DNA of 64,000 bases from Desulfitobacterium_A nosdiversum (GCF_049860565.1 NZ_CP172056.1:3038001-3102000); one strand, 5' to 3'; shown: positions 52,488 to 62,079, counted from the stretch's first letter. Made by a program: numbers and translations. Notes: generated by a model from the letters alone, not told the origin.

Positions 52488-53711
52488 TCAACTCCCTATT
52501 CGACTTTCACAAACAAATTCCTTCTCATAATTTCCGAACATGTGCCAATAAAATAGACTTGCTGATAAATAGGGCAATGCGGTTAGGAAAATACGGACTC
52601 TGTAACCCATTATTCCCGTAGGCCATCCCCTGATACTTGCCCTTAAGGCTCGACTCAAATTTTGTGCCATACTTACGAGGCTGGATACGGCGTTTTGTGG
52701 CTTTAACGGTGTTATCTCCATAGTAAAGCTTCCGCTAATCGGGGGATTCATATTCATTAATACATTGCGAAGCAAAAAAGAGAAAATGACGATGCTTAAT
52801 GACTGGGGCAAAGCGATCATAAGGAGAAGAGGGATCGATAGAATTTGAAAAAACACAACGGATTTAACTTTTCCTAAAGAACGCATTAATAACGGAGCGA
52901 GTAAACCTGCCAAAGCTATTCCTGCTTGAGATACTGACATCACCGTACCGACAAGTGCCAATGGGGCTTGCAGCTTCTGGGAGAGAAATATGTTAAAAAA
53001 AGGTATAACCAAACCTGCACCCAGTCCGATTTGAAAATTATAAATAAAAACATCCCTCGCAACTTTAAAGGTCTTTAGAGTACTCCAGTACTTTTGAATA
53101 CTTATTCTTTTTTTCATTGTGCTCTGACCGATAGATACTTTTCCGTGTTGTCTCATAAAAGCTGCAAATATCACACCAATTCCAGGTAAAATAGAGAAAA
53201 GGAATAAACTCCAATAAGAAGATATGTATTCTGGGAGTTTTCCTGCCAACAGACTTCCGAAAACGAGAGCAGCTGTCGTTAACGAAAAATTAAGGCTGAA
53301 AAGATAAGGCTGGGTATTTCGATCGCTGTTATCGGCGAGAAGAGGCAGTGTAACCGCAGCAAACATACCTTGTCCCATTCCAAAAAGCAATGAGAAAAAA
53401 ACCGTTGCCTGGCCAATTGGCGAAAGAACCTGTCCGGCAAGTCCGCAACTAGTACAGATTAGTGCTATAATTAAAACATTCTTCTTCCCCCAGGTATCTG
53501 CTAAAATTCCAGCTGGGAGAGAAAACACTCCATTTGCGAGAAGGCCAACGGAAAGTACATATCCCAGAAAGGCTTCGCTATGACCGGAATTCATAAGAGT
53601 TATTCCAAATAAGATGTTAAACGCGCCTGTCCCAAGTGATTGCAGAAATGAAGCCGCCAGAAAATAGTGTGCGTTTCGAGAAAAAGTGCTAGCCCCATAA
53701 GCCCATTTCAT
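52488..53711 (-). CDS. MFS transporter
   Basis: A 407-residue 12-helix major facilitator with a motif A-like loop (PAGILADTWGKKNVLI) and a basic central loop around residue 200 (FMRQHGKVSIGQSTMKKRISIQKYW). Substrate unknown. First gene of the minus-strand run leading to the FAH-fold enzyme, mqnA, GIY-YIG and tautomerase genes, with small gaps throughout (4-39 nt). Divergent from nth by 47 nt. Confidence 0.88.
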   Translation of the reverse strand: MKWAYGASTFSRNAHYFLAASFLQSLGTGAFNILFGITLMNSGHSEAFLGYVLSVGLLANGVFSLPAGILADTWGKKNVLIIALICTSCGLAGQVLSPIGQATVFFSLLFGMGQGMFAAVTLPLLADNSDRNTQPYLFSLNFSLTTAALVFGSLLAGKLPEYISSYWSLFLFSILPGIGVIFAAFMRQHGKVSIGQSTMKKRISIQKYWSTLKTFKVARDVFIYNFQIGLGAGLVIPFFNIFLSQKLQAPLALVGTVMSVSQAGIALAGLLAPLLMRSLGKVKSVVFFQILSIPLLLMIALPQSLSIVIFSFLLRNVLMNMNPPISGSFTMEITPLKPQNAVSSLVSMAQNLSRALRASIRGWPTGIMGYRVRIFLTALPYLSASLFYWHMFGNYEKEFVCESRIGS

Positions 53712-53758
53712 TCCTTACACCTGCTTAAAACTATTTCAGAAAAGAAAGGAGCCTCCCT

Positions 53759-54400
53759 TTGAAAAATCATCGGCAAGCCCCATCCCAAATAATTTTTGAG
53801 CTTCTAGAACAAACTTATCCAGACGCTCATTGCGAATTGAATTTCAATAATCCTTTTCAATTGCTTATCGCTACTATACTTAGCGCTCAGGCCACAGATC
53901 GGAAAGTCAATCAAATTACAGAACGTCTTTTTCAAAAATATACTACTCCACAAGATTTACTTTCAGTGTCTCAAGAGGAGTTCGAAAAAGAAATCAAAGA
54001 AATCGGACTCTATCATAATAAAGCAAAAAATATCTTAGCAACCTGTAGAATATTGGTTGAAAAATACGAAGGTCAAGTTCCGTGTGATTTTGACGCATTG
54101 ACAGAGCTGCCCGGTGTAGGCAGAAAAACAGCGAATGTAGTCCTAAGCAACGCCTTTGGTATTCCTGCATTAGCTGTTGACACGCATGTTCTGCGCGTAT
54201 CGAACCGCTTAGGGCTGGCCACCGGGGACAATCCAGATCTTGTCGAAGAGCAATTAAAAGGCATACTTCCAAAAGAAAATTGGAGTTTCGCCCATCATCT
54301 TTTAATATGGCATGGACGAAGAACCTGTCTTGCCCGTAACCCTAAATGTCAGCAATGTCCTTTACTTTCCCAATGTCATGAACATCAAGCAAAAAATTAG
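53759..54400 (+). CDS. nth: Endonuclease III
   Basis: A 213-residue DNA glycosylase/AP lyase for oxidised pyrimidines. HhH motif LPGVGRKTANVVLSNAFG holds the catalytic Lys; the catalytic Asp is in VDTHVLRVSNRLGL. The C-terminal Cx6Cx2Cx5C [4Fe-4S] loop is complete (CLARNPKCQQCPLLSQC). Start is TTG at 53759 after AAAGGAG with 9-nt spacing. Its end overlaps the convergent HD-GYP gene by 4 nt. Confidence 0.95.
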   Translation: MKNHRQAPSQIIFELLEQTYPDAHCELNFNNPFQLLIATILSAQATDRKVNQITERLFQKYTTPQDLLSVSQEEFEKEIKEIGLYHNKAKNILATCRILVEKYEGQVPCDFDALTELPGVGRKTANVVLSNAFGIPALAVDTHVLRVSNRLGLATGDNPDLVEEQLKGILPKENWSFAHHLLIWHGRRTCLARNPKCQQCPLLSQCHEHQAKN

Positions 54401-55455
54401 CTTAACACCTCAGTAATAAAGATAGTACGGCATTCAATCATATCATATTCTTTCCCTTTATTTGAATTCGGATCTGTATCATCAAAAACACGAACGACTG
54501 GTCGAGCAGGCATGCTCAAATTTTGATCAACTACGACCCCAATCTCCCCTGTGCTAAGACGTACTGTTATACCTGTTGGATAAGCCGCAATATTTCTTAA
54601 AAATAAACGAACAGGTTCTAATGGGAAATATTTACCGACTAATCCCATAAGAATTTCACACGCTTCATAAGGCATAACCCGTTTCATTCCACTATTATCC
54701 GACGTCAGTTTGTCAAAAAGATCTGTGATTGCAACGATTTGCGCCAGGGGATGTATCTCCCCTTCTTTCAGTTGACGCGGATATCCGGTTCCATTAACAT
54801 TTTCATGATGTTGAAAAGCAATATGAGCAACAACCAAACTAAAATCTTTACGTTTTCGAAGTTCTTCAAAACCAAAAAATGTATGTTTTTTCATTTGTTC
54901 CATTTCTTGTGATGAAAGATTTTCGGTTCTATTGATTAACTGAGGATCAAGCTGCATCTTGCCAATATCATGAAGCAAAGCCCCAATCGCTAAGGTCTCC
55001 AATTTTTCTTTATCCAAGAGCATAGCTTTACCTAAAACTACTGAAAGAACACAAACATTAACCAAATGAGCAAACATCTGGTTATCCCGACTTCGAATAT
55101 CCATTAGACTGACTAAAATATCTTTTTTAAATAAGATCTGCTCAACAATGTTGCCTACTATCCTTTTTAATTCAAATCCATCTAAATCTTTGCCTAGCCG
55201 TACCGCTTGGGAGCTCCGCTCAATAAGATCCATCGCTTCCCAACGTTGTTCCTCCGTAATAACATCTTCAACGACAATATCGTCAAAACGATCATCTTCA
55301 ATATAAACAATTGATATTCCCATATCCCTTAGTTTGCTAATAAATAAGGGAGTAAGCTTAACCCCTTTTCCGAGCAAGACTCTACCCCTACTTGAATAAA
55401 TCGTTTTACCGAGTACATCACCAATTTTTAAATTATTTACACCAATTTGCCTCAC
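54397..55455 (-). CDS. HD-GYP domain protein (c-di-GMP phosphodiesterase candidate)
   Basis: A 352-residue protein. The N-terminal ~115 residues have no known domain; an HD-GYP domain follows (ALLHDIGKMQLDPQLINR, KKHTFFGFE, IAFQHHENVNGTGYPRQL, ITDLFDKLTS). The motif reads NGTGYP rather than DGTGYP. Most HD-GYP proteins cut c-di-GMP to GMP. No receiver domain, so it is likely controlled at the N-terminal domain. A C-terminal small barrel (TGEIGVVVDQNLSMPARPVVRVF) resembles PilZ-like segments. Convergent with nth. Confidence 0.88.
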   Translation of the reverse strand: MRQIGVNNLKIGDVLGKTIYSSRGRVLLGKGVKLTPLFISKLRDMGISIVYIEDDRFDDIVVEDVITEEQRWEAMDLIERSSQAVRLGKDLDGFELKRIVGNIVEQILFKKDILVSLMDIRSRDNQMFAHLVNVCVLSVVLGKAMLLDKEKLETLAIGALLHDIGKMQLDPQLINRTENLSSQEMEQMKKHTFFGFEELRKRKDFSLVVAHIAFQHHENVNGTGYPRQLKEGEIHPLAQIVAITDLFDKLTSDNSGMKRVMPYEACEILMGLVGKYFPLEPVRLFLRNIAAYPTGITVRLSTGEIGVVVDQNLSMPARPVVRVFDDTDPNSNKGKEYDMIECRTIFITEVLS

Positions 55456-55646
55456 TCGGTTGGCCCCTTCCTTGTGCTATCCCTTTTATTCTCTTACTAT
55501 TTATCCTACATCATTTTTATAAGGAATTAAACGTCTATCAGTTGATTATTAATAATTCTAACGGCTAAAAATTTATTTTAAATTCGACAAAAAAATTATT
55601 CTATTAGTATTTTTATTCTGCTAATAGGTTGAATGGAGCAAAGAGA

Positions 55647-56399
55647 ATGTTTTCACAGCTTCTAATCGTCTGTAGTTTAGGTTTTATTGCCGCAGCGGTG
55701 GATGCAATCGCCGGAGGCGGAGGCCTCATCAGCCTGCCGGCTCTCTTATTAATTGGAATTCCACCTCATCTTGCTTTAGGAACAAACAAATTTGCAGCAA
55801 CTCTCGGAGCTTTAAATAGTTCCTTAACCTTTGCCCGTTCAGGAAAAGTATATATTCCTCTTGTTAAATGGCAAATCATCTTTACTTTTTTAGGGGCAAG
55901 TTTGGGTGTTATTTCAGTTCTCCACATCACTTCTGATTTTCTAAATAAAGTTGTTCCTGTACTTATCCTGTTCGTCGGGCTTTATACTTTATTCCATAAA
56001 GATCTGGGTATTCACTCAGAATTCAAAGGTTTAACACCTAAAAGCTTAATATTAGGTTTCCTTTTTGCCTTAGCACTCGGTTTTTATGACGGCTTTTTCG
56101 GACCTGGAACAGGCTCCTTCTTAATCTTCCTTTTTATCACATTATTTGGCTTTGATTTTATAACTTCCTCAGCCAATGCTAAAGTTTTGAATTTCGTTAG
56201 TAATTTCGTATCTCTGATTCTTTTCGCATGGAACGGTAAAATTTTATATACGTATGGAATCCCTATGGCAATCTTTATGTTAATTGGATCATGGGTAGGC
56301 ACAAAACTCGTACTCAAAAAAGGAGCCCGCTTAGTTAAACCTATTTTTATTACAATCTCCCTAGCTGTTGCTGCTAAACTTATTTATCAATCTTTTTAG
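55647..56399 (+). CDS. TSUP/TauE-SafE family sulfite or sulfonate exporter-like protein
   Basis: A 250-residue membrane protein with about eight helices. The duplicated family motif is clear: AIAGGGGLISLPALLLIGIPPHLALGTNKF in the first half and FYDGFFGPGTGSFLIFLF in the second. Members export sulfite, taurine breakdown products or other C2 compounds; substrate unknown, although sulfite fits the reductase found here. The ATG at 55647 after TGGAGC is preferred; a TTG lies 18 nt upstream. Confidence 0.88.
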   Translation: MFSQLLIVCSLGFIAAAVDAIAGGGGLISLPALLLIGIPPHLALGTNKFAATLGALNSSLTFARSGKVYIPLVKWQIIFTFLGASLGVISVLHITSDFLNKVVPVLILFVGLYTLFHKDLGIHSEFKGLTPKSLILGFLFALALGFYDGFFGPGTGSFLIFLFITLFGFDFITSSANAKVLNFVSNFVSLILFAWNGKILYTYGIPMAIFMLIGSWVGTKLVLKKGARLVKPIFITISLAVAAKLIYQSF

Positions 56400-56413
56400 G
56401 CTGAAAAGCTACA

Positions 56414-56465
56414 AAAAGTGCACCTCCAAATATTAAATGTATTCAACATTTGGGGTGCACTTTTA
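56414..56465. terminator. Bidirectional terminator
   Basis: 18-bp stem with one mismatch (AAAAGTGCACC.CCAAAT pairing with ATTTGG.GTGCACTTTT) and T runs on both sides. Confidence 0.85.
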
Positions 56466-56476
56466 TTTTTGGCAGC

Positions 56477-57607
56477 TTACTTTAATTCAATAGATCCATC
56501 GTCAGCAGGTCTTATCGGATAACCTTCAGGTTCTGCAAGAACTGGATGTTCTTTATCTGCAAGTCCATAAATGCGTATGCGAAGCCAGTTCGGGCCTGTT
56601 CGCACATCAAGATAAAGATAATTCTGAGAAGTATTACGAAAACGAAAATCTAATAAACCATAAGCTACAGTGGCATCCTCTCCTTTGGGAACATATGTTA
56701 CCGGCAAAGAATGCGTATTCCGTTCCAATATCTGAAGATGTGACTGCAGAGCCGTATGATAAAGTGTACTAGAATCCTGACAGATTCCTCCGCCATCATC
56801 TAAAACAACTTTTTGATCTACAAAGGTATAAGCCGGCAAATATCCAGTTTCTCTAGCCCGTTTACCCACAACTTGATTAAAAGAGAATTCTCCATTTGGG
56901 GCAATTAGCTGGCCATTTAATGCCTTAGCCGCTAAACGTACGTTATTTGTTCTTTCCTCTTGGTCTGGATTAAAATATGTCGTATAGTCACCCAGTTTAT
57001 CCTTAATCTTCCTTAGATCTGATTCATTGGGTGCAAGATTCTGAACATTTACAACCAAGGGAACAGTTTTAGAGCCTTCGCTTTGGTTAAGACATTCCCA
57101 TGATTTAGGGACATCCACTGTAATACTTGGTGAGCCTGCCTGAACAGTAAACTTTCCATTCTTCATTTGTATATTCGCTGCCTGTCCCTTTTGGTTGATC
57201 TGCTTTGCTATGCTTTCCAACTGAGGCATAACTTCCTTTTGATCCAATCGATCAGGAGATAATTGTTGTACCCCCATTCTTTTTAGATAAGTTAACGCAT
57301 TATCCCACCAAAACTTACTATCCGGCCGTAATTTTAGATTAAGCCACTCACTTAAATTCTGTTTTGACTGTGTTATTGTCAGAGGATAACTCTCATCTTT
57401 ATACGAAACCTCGTATGGAATTTCTTTTTCAAGTTGGTCATAGCCTTCTGCAAGGCTTAAACCGGATAGATCTTTTCCCCAAACCTGAAAACCTTGAGGG
57501 ATTTTAGCATAGTCCAAAGCATAAGTCAGCGAGCTCGCCAATGAAATGGAAATAACCACTTGTAACGACAAAACCCCAGAGATTAAAAGCAATTTGCGAT
57601 TTCTCAT
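56477..57607 (-). CDS. VanW family protein
   Basis: A 376-residue exported protein with an N-terminal signal/anchor (ISGVLSLQVVISISLASSLTYA), a putative peptidoglycan-binding-like central part, and a C-terminal VanW/G5-type domain (NGEFSFNQVVGKRARETGYLPAYTFVD, GGGICQDSSTLYHTAL, NTHSLPVTYVPKGEDATVAYG). The VanW fold occurs in cell-surface proteins; its activity is not established. Six nt after the PRC-barrel gene. Ends before a bidirectional terminator. Confidence 0.88.
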   Translation of the reverse strand: MRNRKLLLISGVLSLQVVISISLASSLTYALDYAKIPQGFQVWGKDLSGLSLAEGYDQLEKEIPYEVSYKDESYPLTITQSKQNLSEWLNLKLRPDSKFWWDNALTYLKRMGVQQLSPDRLDQKEVMPQLESIAKQINQKGQAANIQMKNGKFTVQAGSPSITVDVPKSWECLNQSEGSKTVPLVVNVQNLAPNESDLRKIKDKLGDYTTYFNPDQEERTNNVRLAAKALNGQLIAPNGEFSFNQVVGKRARETGYLPAYTFVDQKVVLDDGGGICQDSSTLYHTALQSHLQILERNTHSLPVTYVPKGEDATVAYGLLDFRFRNTSQNYLYLDVRTGPNWLRIRIYGLADKEHPVLAEPEGYPIRPADDGSIELK

Positions 57608-57612
57608 AAGAC

Positions 57613-58383
57613 TTAATTTTTATGTAGATATGATGTAATTTCCATCAGTTTACTACGTGATGTTATCTTGCGTATAACTTCCTCAGTCATCGGCTCGCCT
57701 GCTCTTAGAATTTCACCGCTATCCAGCTCAATGTCTTTGTCTACTGTCTTACCAAAGAAATATTGCAGTTGACGTTGTTCAAAGAGATTAAACTCCGTTG
57801 CAGCCTCATCCTCAGGGTTTATGGAAGATTCATCCCCGGTAAATTGTTCTGTTGCTAATACTTCTGTCGGCTGAAAGCTGCTTTGATTGATTTGAACTTC
57901 TACGGTCTTATTGTCATAATCCTCTGTATCAATAATTAAAAGCTCTTTTCCGAAGGTAATAATCTGTTGTGAAGACGCTTCACGACTATTTCCGTCAGAA
58001 CCGGTGAAAATACAGGCTGAAATTTTACCTGTTTCCTCATCTATAAGGTATTCTTGGACTTCTCCGATTAAACTTCCCTTCTTTGTTAAAACCTTAGTTC
58101 CGATAACTGTTACATCTTGTTTTAACAAATCTTGAACCGCAGTGTTTTGGGAAACATCTTGAATTATCTGCGGATCTGAAATAGTTACCGCAAATTCACC
58201 TAAGCCAATGATATCATTAAATGAAATGACCTTAGCCCCAAAATAATCAGTAGGTTGATCAATAATAAAAAAATCCAAGCTGCCTGTTTGCGGGTTTAAA
58301 ACTAAATCTTTAATAATCCCTACTTGCGTTCCATCGGCTATGCTTATAATCCGCAGTCCTTTAATTTCCTTACTGGCTTTCAT
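57613..58383 (-). CDS. PRC-barrel domain protein
   Basis: A 256-residue protein with two PRC-barrel domains: residues 1-75 (KASKEIKGLRIISIADGTQVGIIKDLVLNPQTG) and about 85-165 (DVTVIGTKVLTKKGSLIGEVQEYLIDEETGK). An acidic linker (about 180-215) follows, then a C-terminal basic tail (VIRKITSRSKLMEITSY). PRC barrels bind RNA or membrane partners. Its ATG overlaps the stop of the repeat protein (TGATG), so they are coupled; VanW follows. Confidence 0.85.
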   Translation of the reverse strand: MKASKEIKGLRIISIADGTQVGIIKDLVLNPQTGSLDFFIIDQPTDYFGAKVISFNDIIGLGEFAVTISDPQIIQDVSQNTAVQDLLKQDVTVIGTKVLTKKGSLIGEVQEYLIDEETGKISACIFTGSDGNSREASSQQIITFGKELLIIDTEDYDNKTVEVQINQSSFQPTEVLATEQFTGDESSINPEDEAATEFNLFEQRQLQYFFGKTVDKDIELDSGEILRAGEPMTEEVIRKITSRSKLMEITSYLHKN

Positions 58384-59858
58384 CAGATTATTCCTTCCTT
58401 CTCATAATTAGATAAGTGAATCTCATTTTCGACAAGCCATTTCGCTAGGCGATCTTGCCATACTTTAGGTGCTTTGTTTTCAAATTTATTGATAAAAGGC
58501 ACAAGCTTCAACAATGCAGCTTCTTTTAAATTAACTGATTTCCAAAGCCCATAACTATCAGTGATTAGATAATAAGCTATATCTGGAGCCGGTTCAGTTT
58601 TCAGCGCAAAATAAAAATAGTCAGCCGCCTGTTGATATTCTTCGCGTTCTTTCGCTTCAAAGCCTTTCTCTACAAGTTGTTCAAAACTTAAACTAGGTGT
58701 TTCAATTTTAATTGGTTCCTCTAATAAGGTAGAAATCCAATTATTTTGTTCGACCTCTACATTAGGCCAAGGCTCAATCACTAACTCCGTTTTAAGTTTT
58801 ACCTCAGGCTCAACTTCGTGTTCTTCTTCAAGCTCGGCTTCAGGTTCTTCCTCAAGCTCCACTTCAGGTTCTTCCTCAAGCTCCACTTCAGGTTCTTCCT
58901 CAAGATCTACATCGGGTTCTTTCTCAAGCACTACTTCAGGTTCTTCCTCAAGCTCTACTTCAGGTTCTTCCTCAAGCTCGGCTTCAGGTTCTTCCTCAAG
59001 CTCGGCTTCAGGTTCTTCCTCAAGATCTACATCGGGTTCTTTCTCAAGCTCTACTTCAGGTTCTTCCTCAAGCTCCACTTCAGGTTCTTTCTCAAGCTCC
59101 ACTTCAGGTTCTTTCTCAAGCTCGGCTTCAGGTTCTTCCTCAAGCTCTACATCGGGTTCTTTCTCAAGCTCCACTTCAGGTTCTTCCTCAAGCTCCACTT
59201 CAGGTTCTTCCTCAAGCTCTACTTCAGGTTCTTCCTCAAGCTCTACTTCAGGTTCTTCCTCAAGCTCTACTTCAGGTTCTTCCTCAAGCTCTACTTCAGG
59301 TTCTTCCTCAAGCTCTACTTCAGGTTCTTCCTCAAGCTCATCTTCAGGTTCTTTCTCAAGCTCCACTTCAGGTTCTTCCTCAAGCTCCACTTCAGGTTCT
59401 TCCTCAAGCTCATCTTCAGGTTCTTCCTCAAGCTCATCTTCAGGTTCTTTCTCAAGCTCCACTTCTGGTTCTTTCTCAAGATCTACTTCGGGTTCTTTCT
59501 CAAGATCTACTTCGGGTTCTTCCTCAAGTTCGTACTTAAGTTCTTCTTTAGGATCTAAATTCAGTTCTATCTTAGGTTGTGCATTTAATAATTTATTTTT
59601 CTTTAGACCCTGAATCGTCATTTGTTTACTTAGGATGATTACAATACCCGGAAGAAGTAAAAAGCCTCCAGTCATTAAAGCCCAGGTAAAAAGACGATCT
59701 GATCGTAGAAAGTAAGGAAAACTAAACGCATCTCCCCAAGTTAAAAAAGAAATAATGAACCCTTCAATAGGCTTAAATCCCCAAGATGATGATTTAAATA
59801 TTAAAACGAGGAAAAACGGAAGACTAACAATCGTAACAATTAATCCATATTGGAAAAT
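58383..59858 (-). CDS. Acidic EPEVELE-repeat membrane protein, probable AUU start
   Basis: Open frame with about 30 copies of an 8-residue repeat (EEEPEVEL and variants with K, D, A) at DNA 58815-59535, a unique segment, and a TPR-like C-terminus (FEQLVEKGFEAKEREEYQQAADYFYFALK). The frame is open to 59858, and reads two membrane helices upstream (IVTIVSLPFFLVLIF; LMTGGFLLLPGIVIIL). No ATG, GTG or TTG occurs between a strong AAGGAGGGG and the first ATG at 59675; an ATT at 59858 lies 6 nt after it, so an AUU start (491 residues) is proposed. The 59675 ATG lacks a ribosome site. Confidence 0.75.
   Translation of the reverse strand: MFQYGLIVTIVSLPFFLVLIFKSSSWGFKPIEGFIISFLTWGDAFSFPYFLRSDRLFTWALMTGGFLLLPGIVIILSKQMTIQGLKKNKLLNAQPKIELNLDPKEELKYELEEEPEVDLEKEPEVDLEKEPEVELEKEPEDELEEEPEDELEEEPEVELEEEPEVELEKEPEDELEEEPEVELEEEPEVELEEEPEVELEEEPEVELEEEPEVELEEEPEVELEEEPEVELEKEPDVELEEEPEAELEKEPEVELEKEPEVELEEEPEVELEKEPDVDLEEEPEAELEEEPEAELEEEPEVELEEEPEVVLEKEPDVDLEEEPEVELEEEPEVELEEEPEAELEEEHEVEPEVKLKTELVIEPWPNVEVEQNNWISTLLEEPIKIETPSLSFEQLVEKGFEAKEREEYQQAADYFYFALKTEPAPDIAYYLITDSYGLWKSVNLKEAALLKLVPFINKFENKAPKVWQDRLAKWLVENEIHLSNYEKEGII
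58815..59535. repeat. 24-bp minisatellite, about 30 tandem units
   Basis: Tandem 24-bp units (plus strand TTCTTCCTCAAGCTCTACTT-type core with substitutions), in frame in the acidic repeat protein. Units fall into a few nearly identical sub-types, as if expanded by slippage or recombination. Copy number may vary between strains. Confidence 0.95.
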
Positions 59859-59941
59859 CCCGCTCCCCTCCTTGTCCTGAATAACTTAACATGTATTCGA
59901 CAGTTAATGCAGTTTTTCCTTCTCTTTTCTTAGAGCGAAGC

Positions 59942-61315
59942 TTAAATCCTCAACATGGTAAAAAGAAAAGCTGTTCCAATAGCCACAATGTAGCATGGCA
60001 ACGTAAGCCGAAATAAATTATTAGAATCCACCTCTGTTACAGCCGCAGTTACTGCACTGAAACCCCAAGGAATAAGAGCTGCTCCAGTCCAGATCCCAAC
60101 TACCTGACCCAACACAGCAAACGGAATAGGGGACAAATGAGCAGCCTGTGACAGAGCTATAGATATTCCCCCTATAAGAGGCAGGGAAGAAAATCCCGAA
60201 CCATCCATTGCGCCTAATATAGCCATCATTATTATAAATCCGCCGACCGTCCACTTACTCAAAGGAATGATTTCTGAGAGGCGATAAGCAAAATCACTAA
60301 AAATTCCAAATCCGTCAGCATGTAAAATTTGTTGGTATCCTGATTTCGTCCCTAAAAAGAAAAAACTCGACATAATCACAATCGGAACAAAAATTCCTAT
60401 CGAGAAACGAAATCCCTGTTTTAGATATTCTACAAAACTTACAAAGGCTTTACGTTGGTCCTTAATGATTACTCCGATACACAGAATTAAAAAGGTACAT
60501 CCACCTATTAAAGCACTTGCTGCATCTCCACGGATTTTAAAAAAAATCATAAAAAACAACATTATACCATAACTCAAAATAACAATTAAAGCAATGATCT
60601 TAGAATTATGCATGCTCTCTAATTTCTTTAAGCCTTTTGCACCTTGAATCGTTTCCTTTTCACTAGGAGGTAATGCATCTTCAGGAAGATCTAATCTTAT
60701 CTTAATAAGGAAACTGCCTGTGGTTACAGCGAATAATCCACTGATTAATACTACAGGAATAGAAGCATTAACAAGGATCGCCACTGGAATCCCGGTTGCC
60801 TTGCTTAATAAGGTTGGCGCCCCTTGAATTATATAATCACCAGATAGACCCATTCCTTCACCGAATAAGGTTAAACTTAAGGCCAATCCTATTGGGTTTA
60901 CCCCCACTTTTTTTAAGGCAGGAACAATTACTGCTCCCAGCAGGCTTATTGCAGGTGTAGGCCAAATTAAGGAAGTTAATCCCCACATTGTAATTCCGAC
61001 CAGCCAGTATACTGAATTTATCCGCTTTAAACGCAGTAAAGGGCCTACAATAACTTGATCCGCCCCTGAATCTTTAAGTAATTGAGTTAACCCTACAACA
61101 ACCCCGATTAATAAAATAATGGATAAAAGATTTTCTGCTGCCAAACTCAACGCTCGAAATGAAATTTGAATAGCCCCAATAGGCTCCTTTGAATGCACAA
61201 GCCCTACTGCAAATAAGCCAATAGCAGCCGCTAAAACAGGAGGTTTCCTCCAGACTAAGGTAAAGACTATGATTAAAACAAAAGCTAAGAATATCCAATG
61301 AGTCAGTGTTATCAA
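59942..61315 (-). CDS. Ion-transporter-superfamily permease
   Basis: A 457-residue protein with about 11-12 membrane helices. Recognisable segments are GEGMGLSGDYIIQGAPTLLSKATGIP, SYGIMLFFMIFF and GAMDGSGFSSLPLIGGIS near a re-entrant loop. It resembles gluconate/anion-type permeases (ArsB-NhaD-DASS superfamily) but I cannot assign a substrate. A basic loop near 215-235 divides two halves. Start appears to be TTG at 61315 after AAGGTGATT. Upstream of the repeat/PRC/VanW group by 84 nt; linked transcription is possible. Confidence 0.7.
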   Translation of the reverse strand: MITLTHWIFLAFVLIIVFTLVWRKPPVLAAAIGLFAVGLVHSKEPIGAIQISFRALSLAAENLLSIILLIGVVVGLTQLLKDSGADQVIVGPLLRLKRINSVYWLVGITMWGLTSLIWPTPAISLLGAVIVPALKKVGVNPIGLALSLTLFGEGMGLSGDYIIQGAPTLLSKATGIPVAILVNASIPVVLISGLFAVTTGSFLIKIRLDLPEDALPPSEKETIQGAKGLKKLESMHNSKIIALIVILSYGIMLFFMIFFKIRGDAASALIGGCTFLILCIGVIIKDQRKAFVSFVEYLKQGFRFSIGIFVPIVIMSSFFFLGTKSGYQQILHADGFGIFSDFAYRLSEIIPLSKWTVGGFIIMMAILGAMDGSGFSSLPLIGGISIALSQAAHLSPIPFAVLGQVVGIWTGAALIPWGFSAVTAAVTEVDSNNLFRLTLPCYIVAIGTAFLFTMLRI

Positions 61316-61435
61316 GCAATAATCACCTTCTTTGATATCTAGTTTTGCTTTTCTCTCAAAGAACTATGCTAAAGAAAAAGAGAATAAACATACGAATATA
61401 TTTATCCTCTTTCCAAGTGCTTATTAAAAGATCTT

Positions 61436-62074
61436 CTATAAACGAGGCCCTAAAGATTCTGCGCGGAGAACGCTATCTTTTGCCTGACAGATGATTTGGT
61501 TTCCTGTAAACTCAGCTAACCATTCTACGAAGTGATGCCGATCTACCCATGGAATAAAAACCTCAATCCTGACTGTCTCAGAAAATTCCTCGTTTCCTGT
61601 CAACCAATTATTTTGACGGAACTGATATTTTAAAGGTTCATACCAATCATAAGATGCTTCTACTTCATAAACAGCATGCGGAATTAACTTACTCACTTCA
61701 GTCTGATCCAGAAGTTGACGTGCTGTTCCTCCGTAGGCACGGGTCAGCCCCCCAGTACCCAAAAGGATCCCTCCAAAGTAGCGAACAACAACAACTAAAA
61801 CATCCCATAATTCACGAAATTGAAGAACATCTAAAACGGGTCTCCCGCCAGTCCCTTGAGGCTCACCATCGTCCGCTGATCTTTCAAGATTTCCTTCATG
61901 CAAGCGATATGCATAAACATAGTGGCGAGCATTTGGGTATAGCTGCCTTGCCTTTTCTAAGTTCAGTGCAACTTCTTGAGTGCTTTTAACGGGGAATACT
62001 AGAGCAATGAACCTCGATTTATCGATAACCTGCTCCGAATGTCCTTCTTCAAGAATCGTTAGATAACTTACCAA
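61436..62074 (-). CDS. YigZ/IMPACT family protein
   Basis: A 212-residue protein of the UPF0029 (IMPACT) family: N-terminal domain with KSRFIALVFPVKSTQEV, ARHYVYAYRL, SADDGEPQGTGGRPVL and VVVVVRYFGGILLGTGGLTRAYG, then a C-terminal DUF1949 ferredoxin-like domain (about 140-210). Bacterial members are of unknown role, possibly translation-linked. Start TTG at 62074 after CAGGAG; 5 nt downstream of the thioesterase gene. Confidence 0.9.
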   Translation of the reverse strand: MVSYLTILEEGHSEQVIDKSRFIALVFPVKSTQEVALNLEKARQLYPNARHYVYAYRLHEGNLERSADDGEPQGTGGRPVLDVLQFRELWDVLVVVVRYFGGILLGTGGLTRAYGGTARQLLDQTEVSKLIPHAVYEVEASYDWYEPLKYQFRQNNWLTGNEEFSETVRIEVFIPWVDRHHFVEWLAEFTGNQIICQAKDSVLRAESLGPRL

Positions 62075-62079
62075 ATTAA

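Noticed and set aside
58818..59558. 246-residue plus-strand frame of FFLKLYFR-type repeats
   Set aside because: It is the exact antisense of the EPEVELE minisatellite; it is open only because the 24-bp unit has no stop in that frame, and it has no ribosome site.
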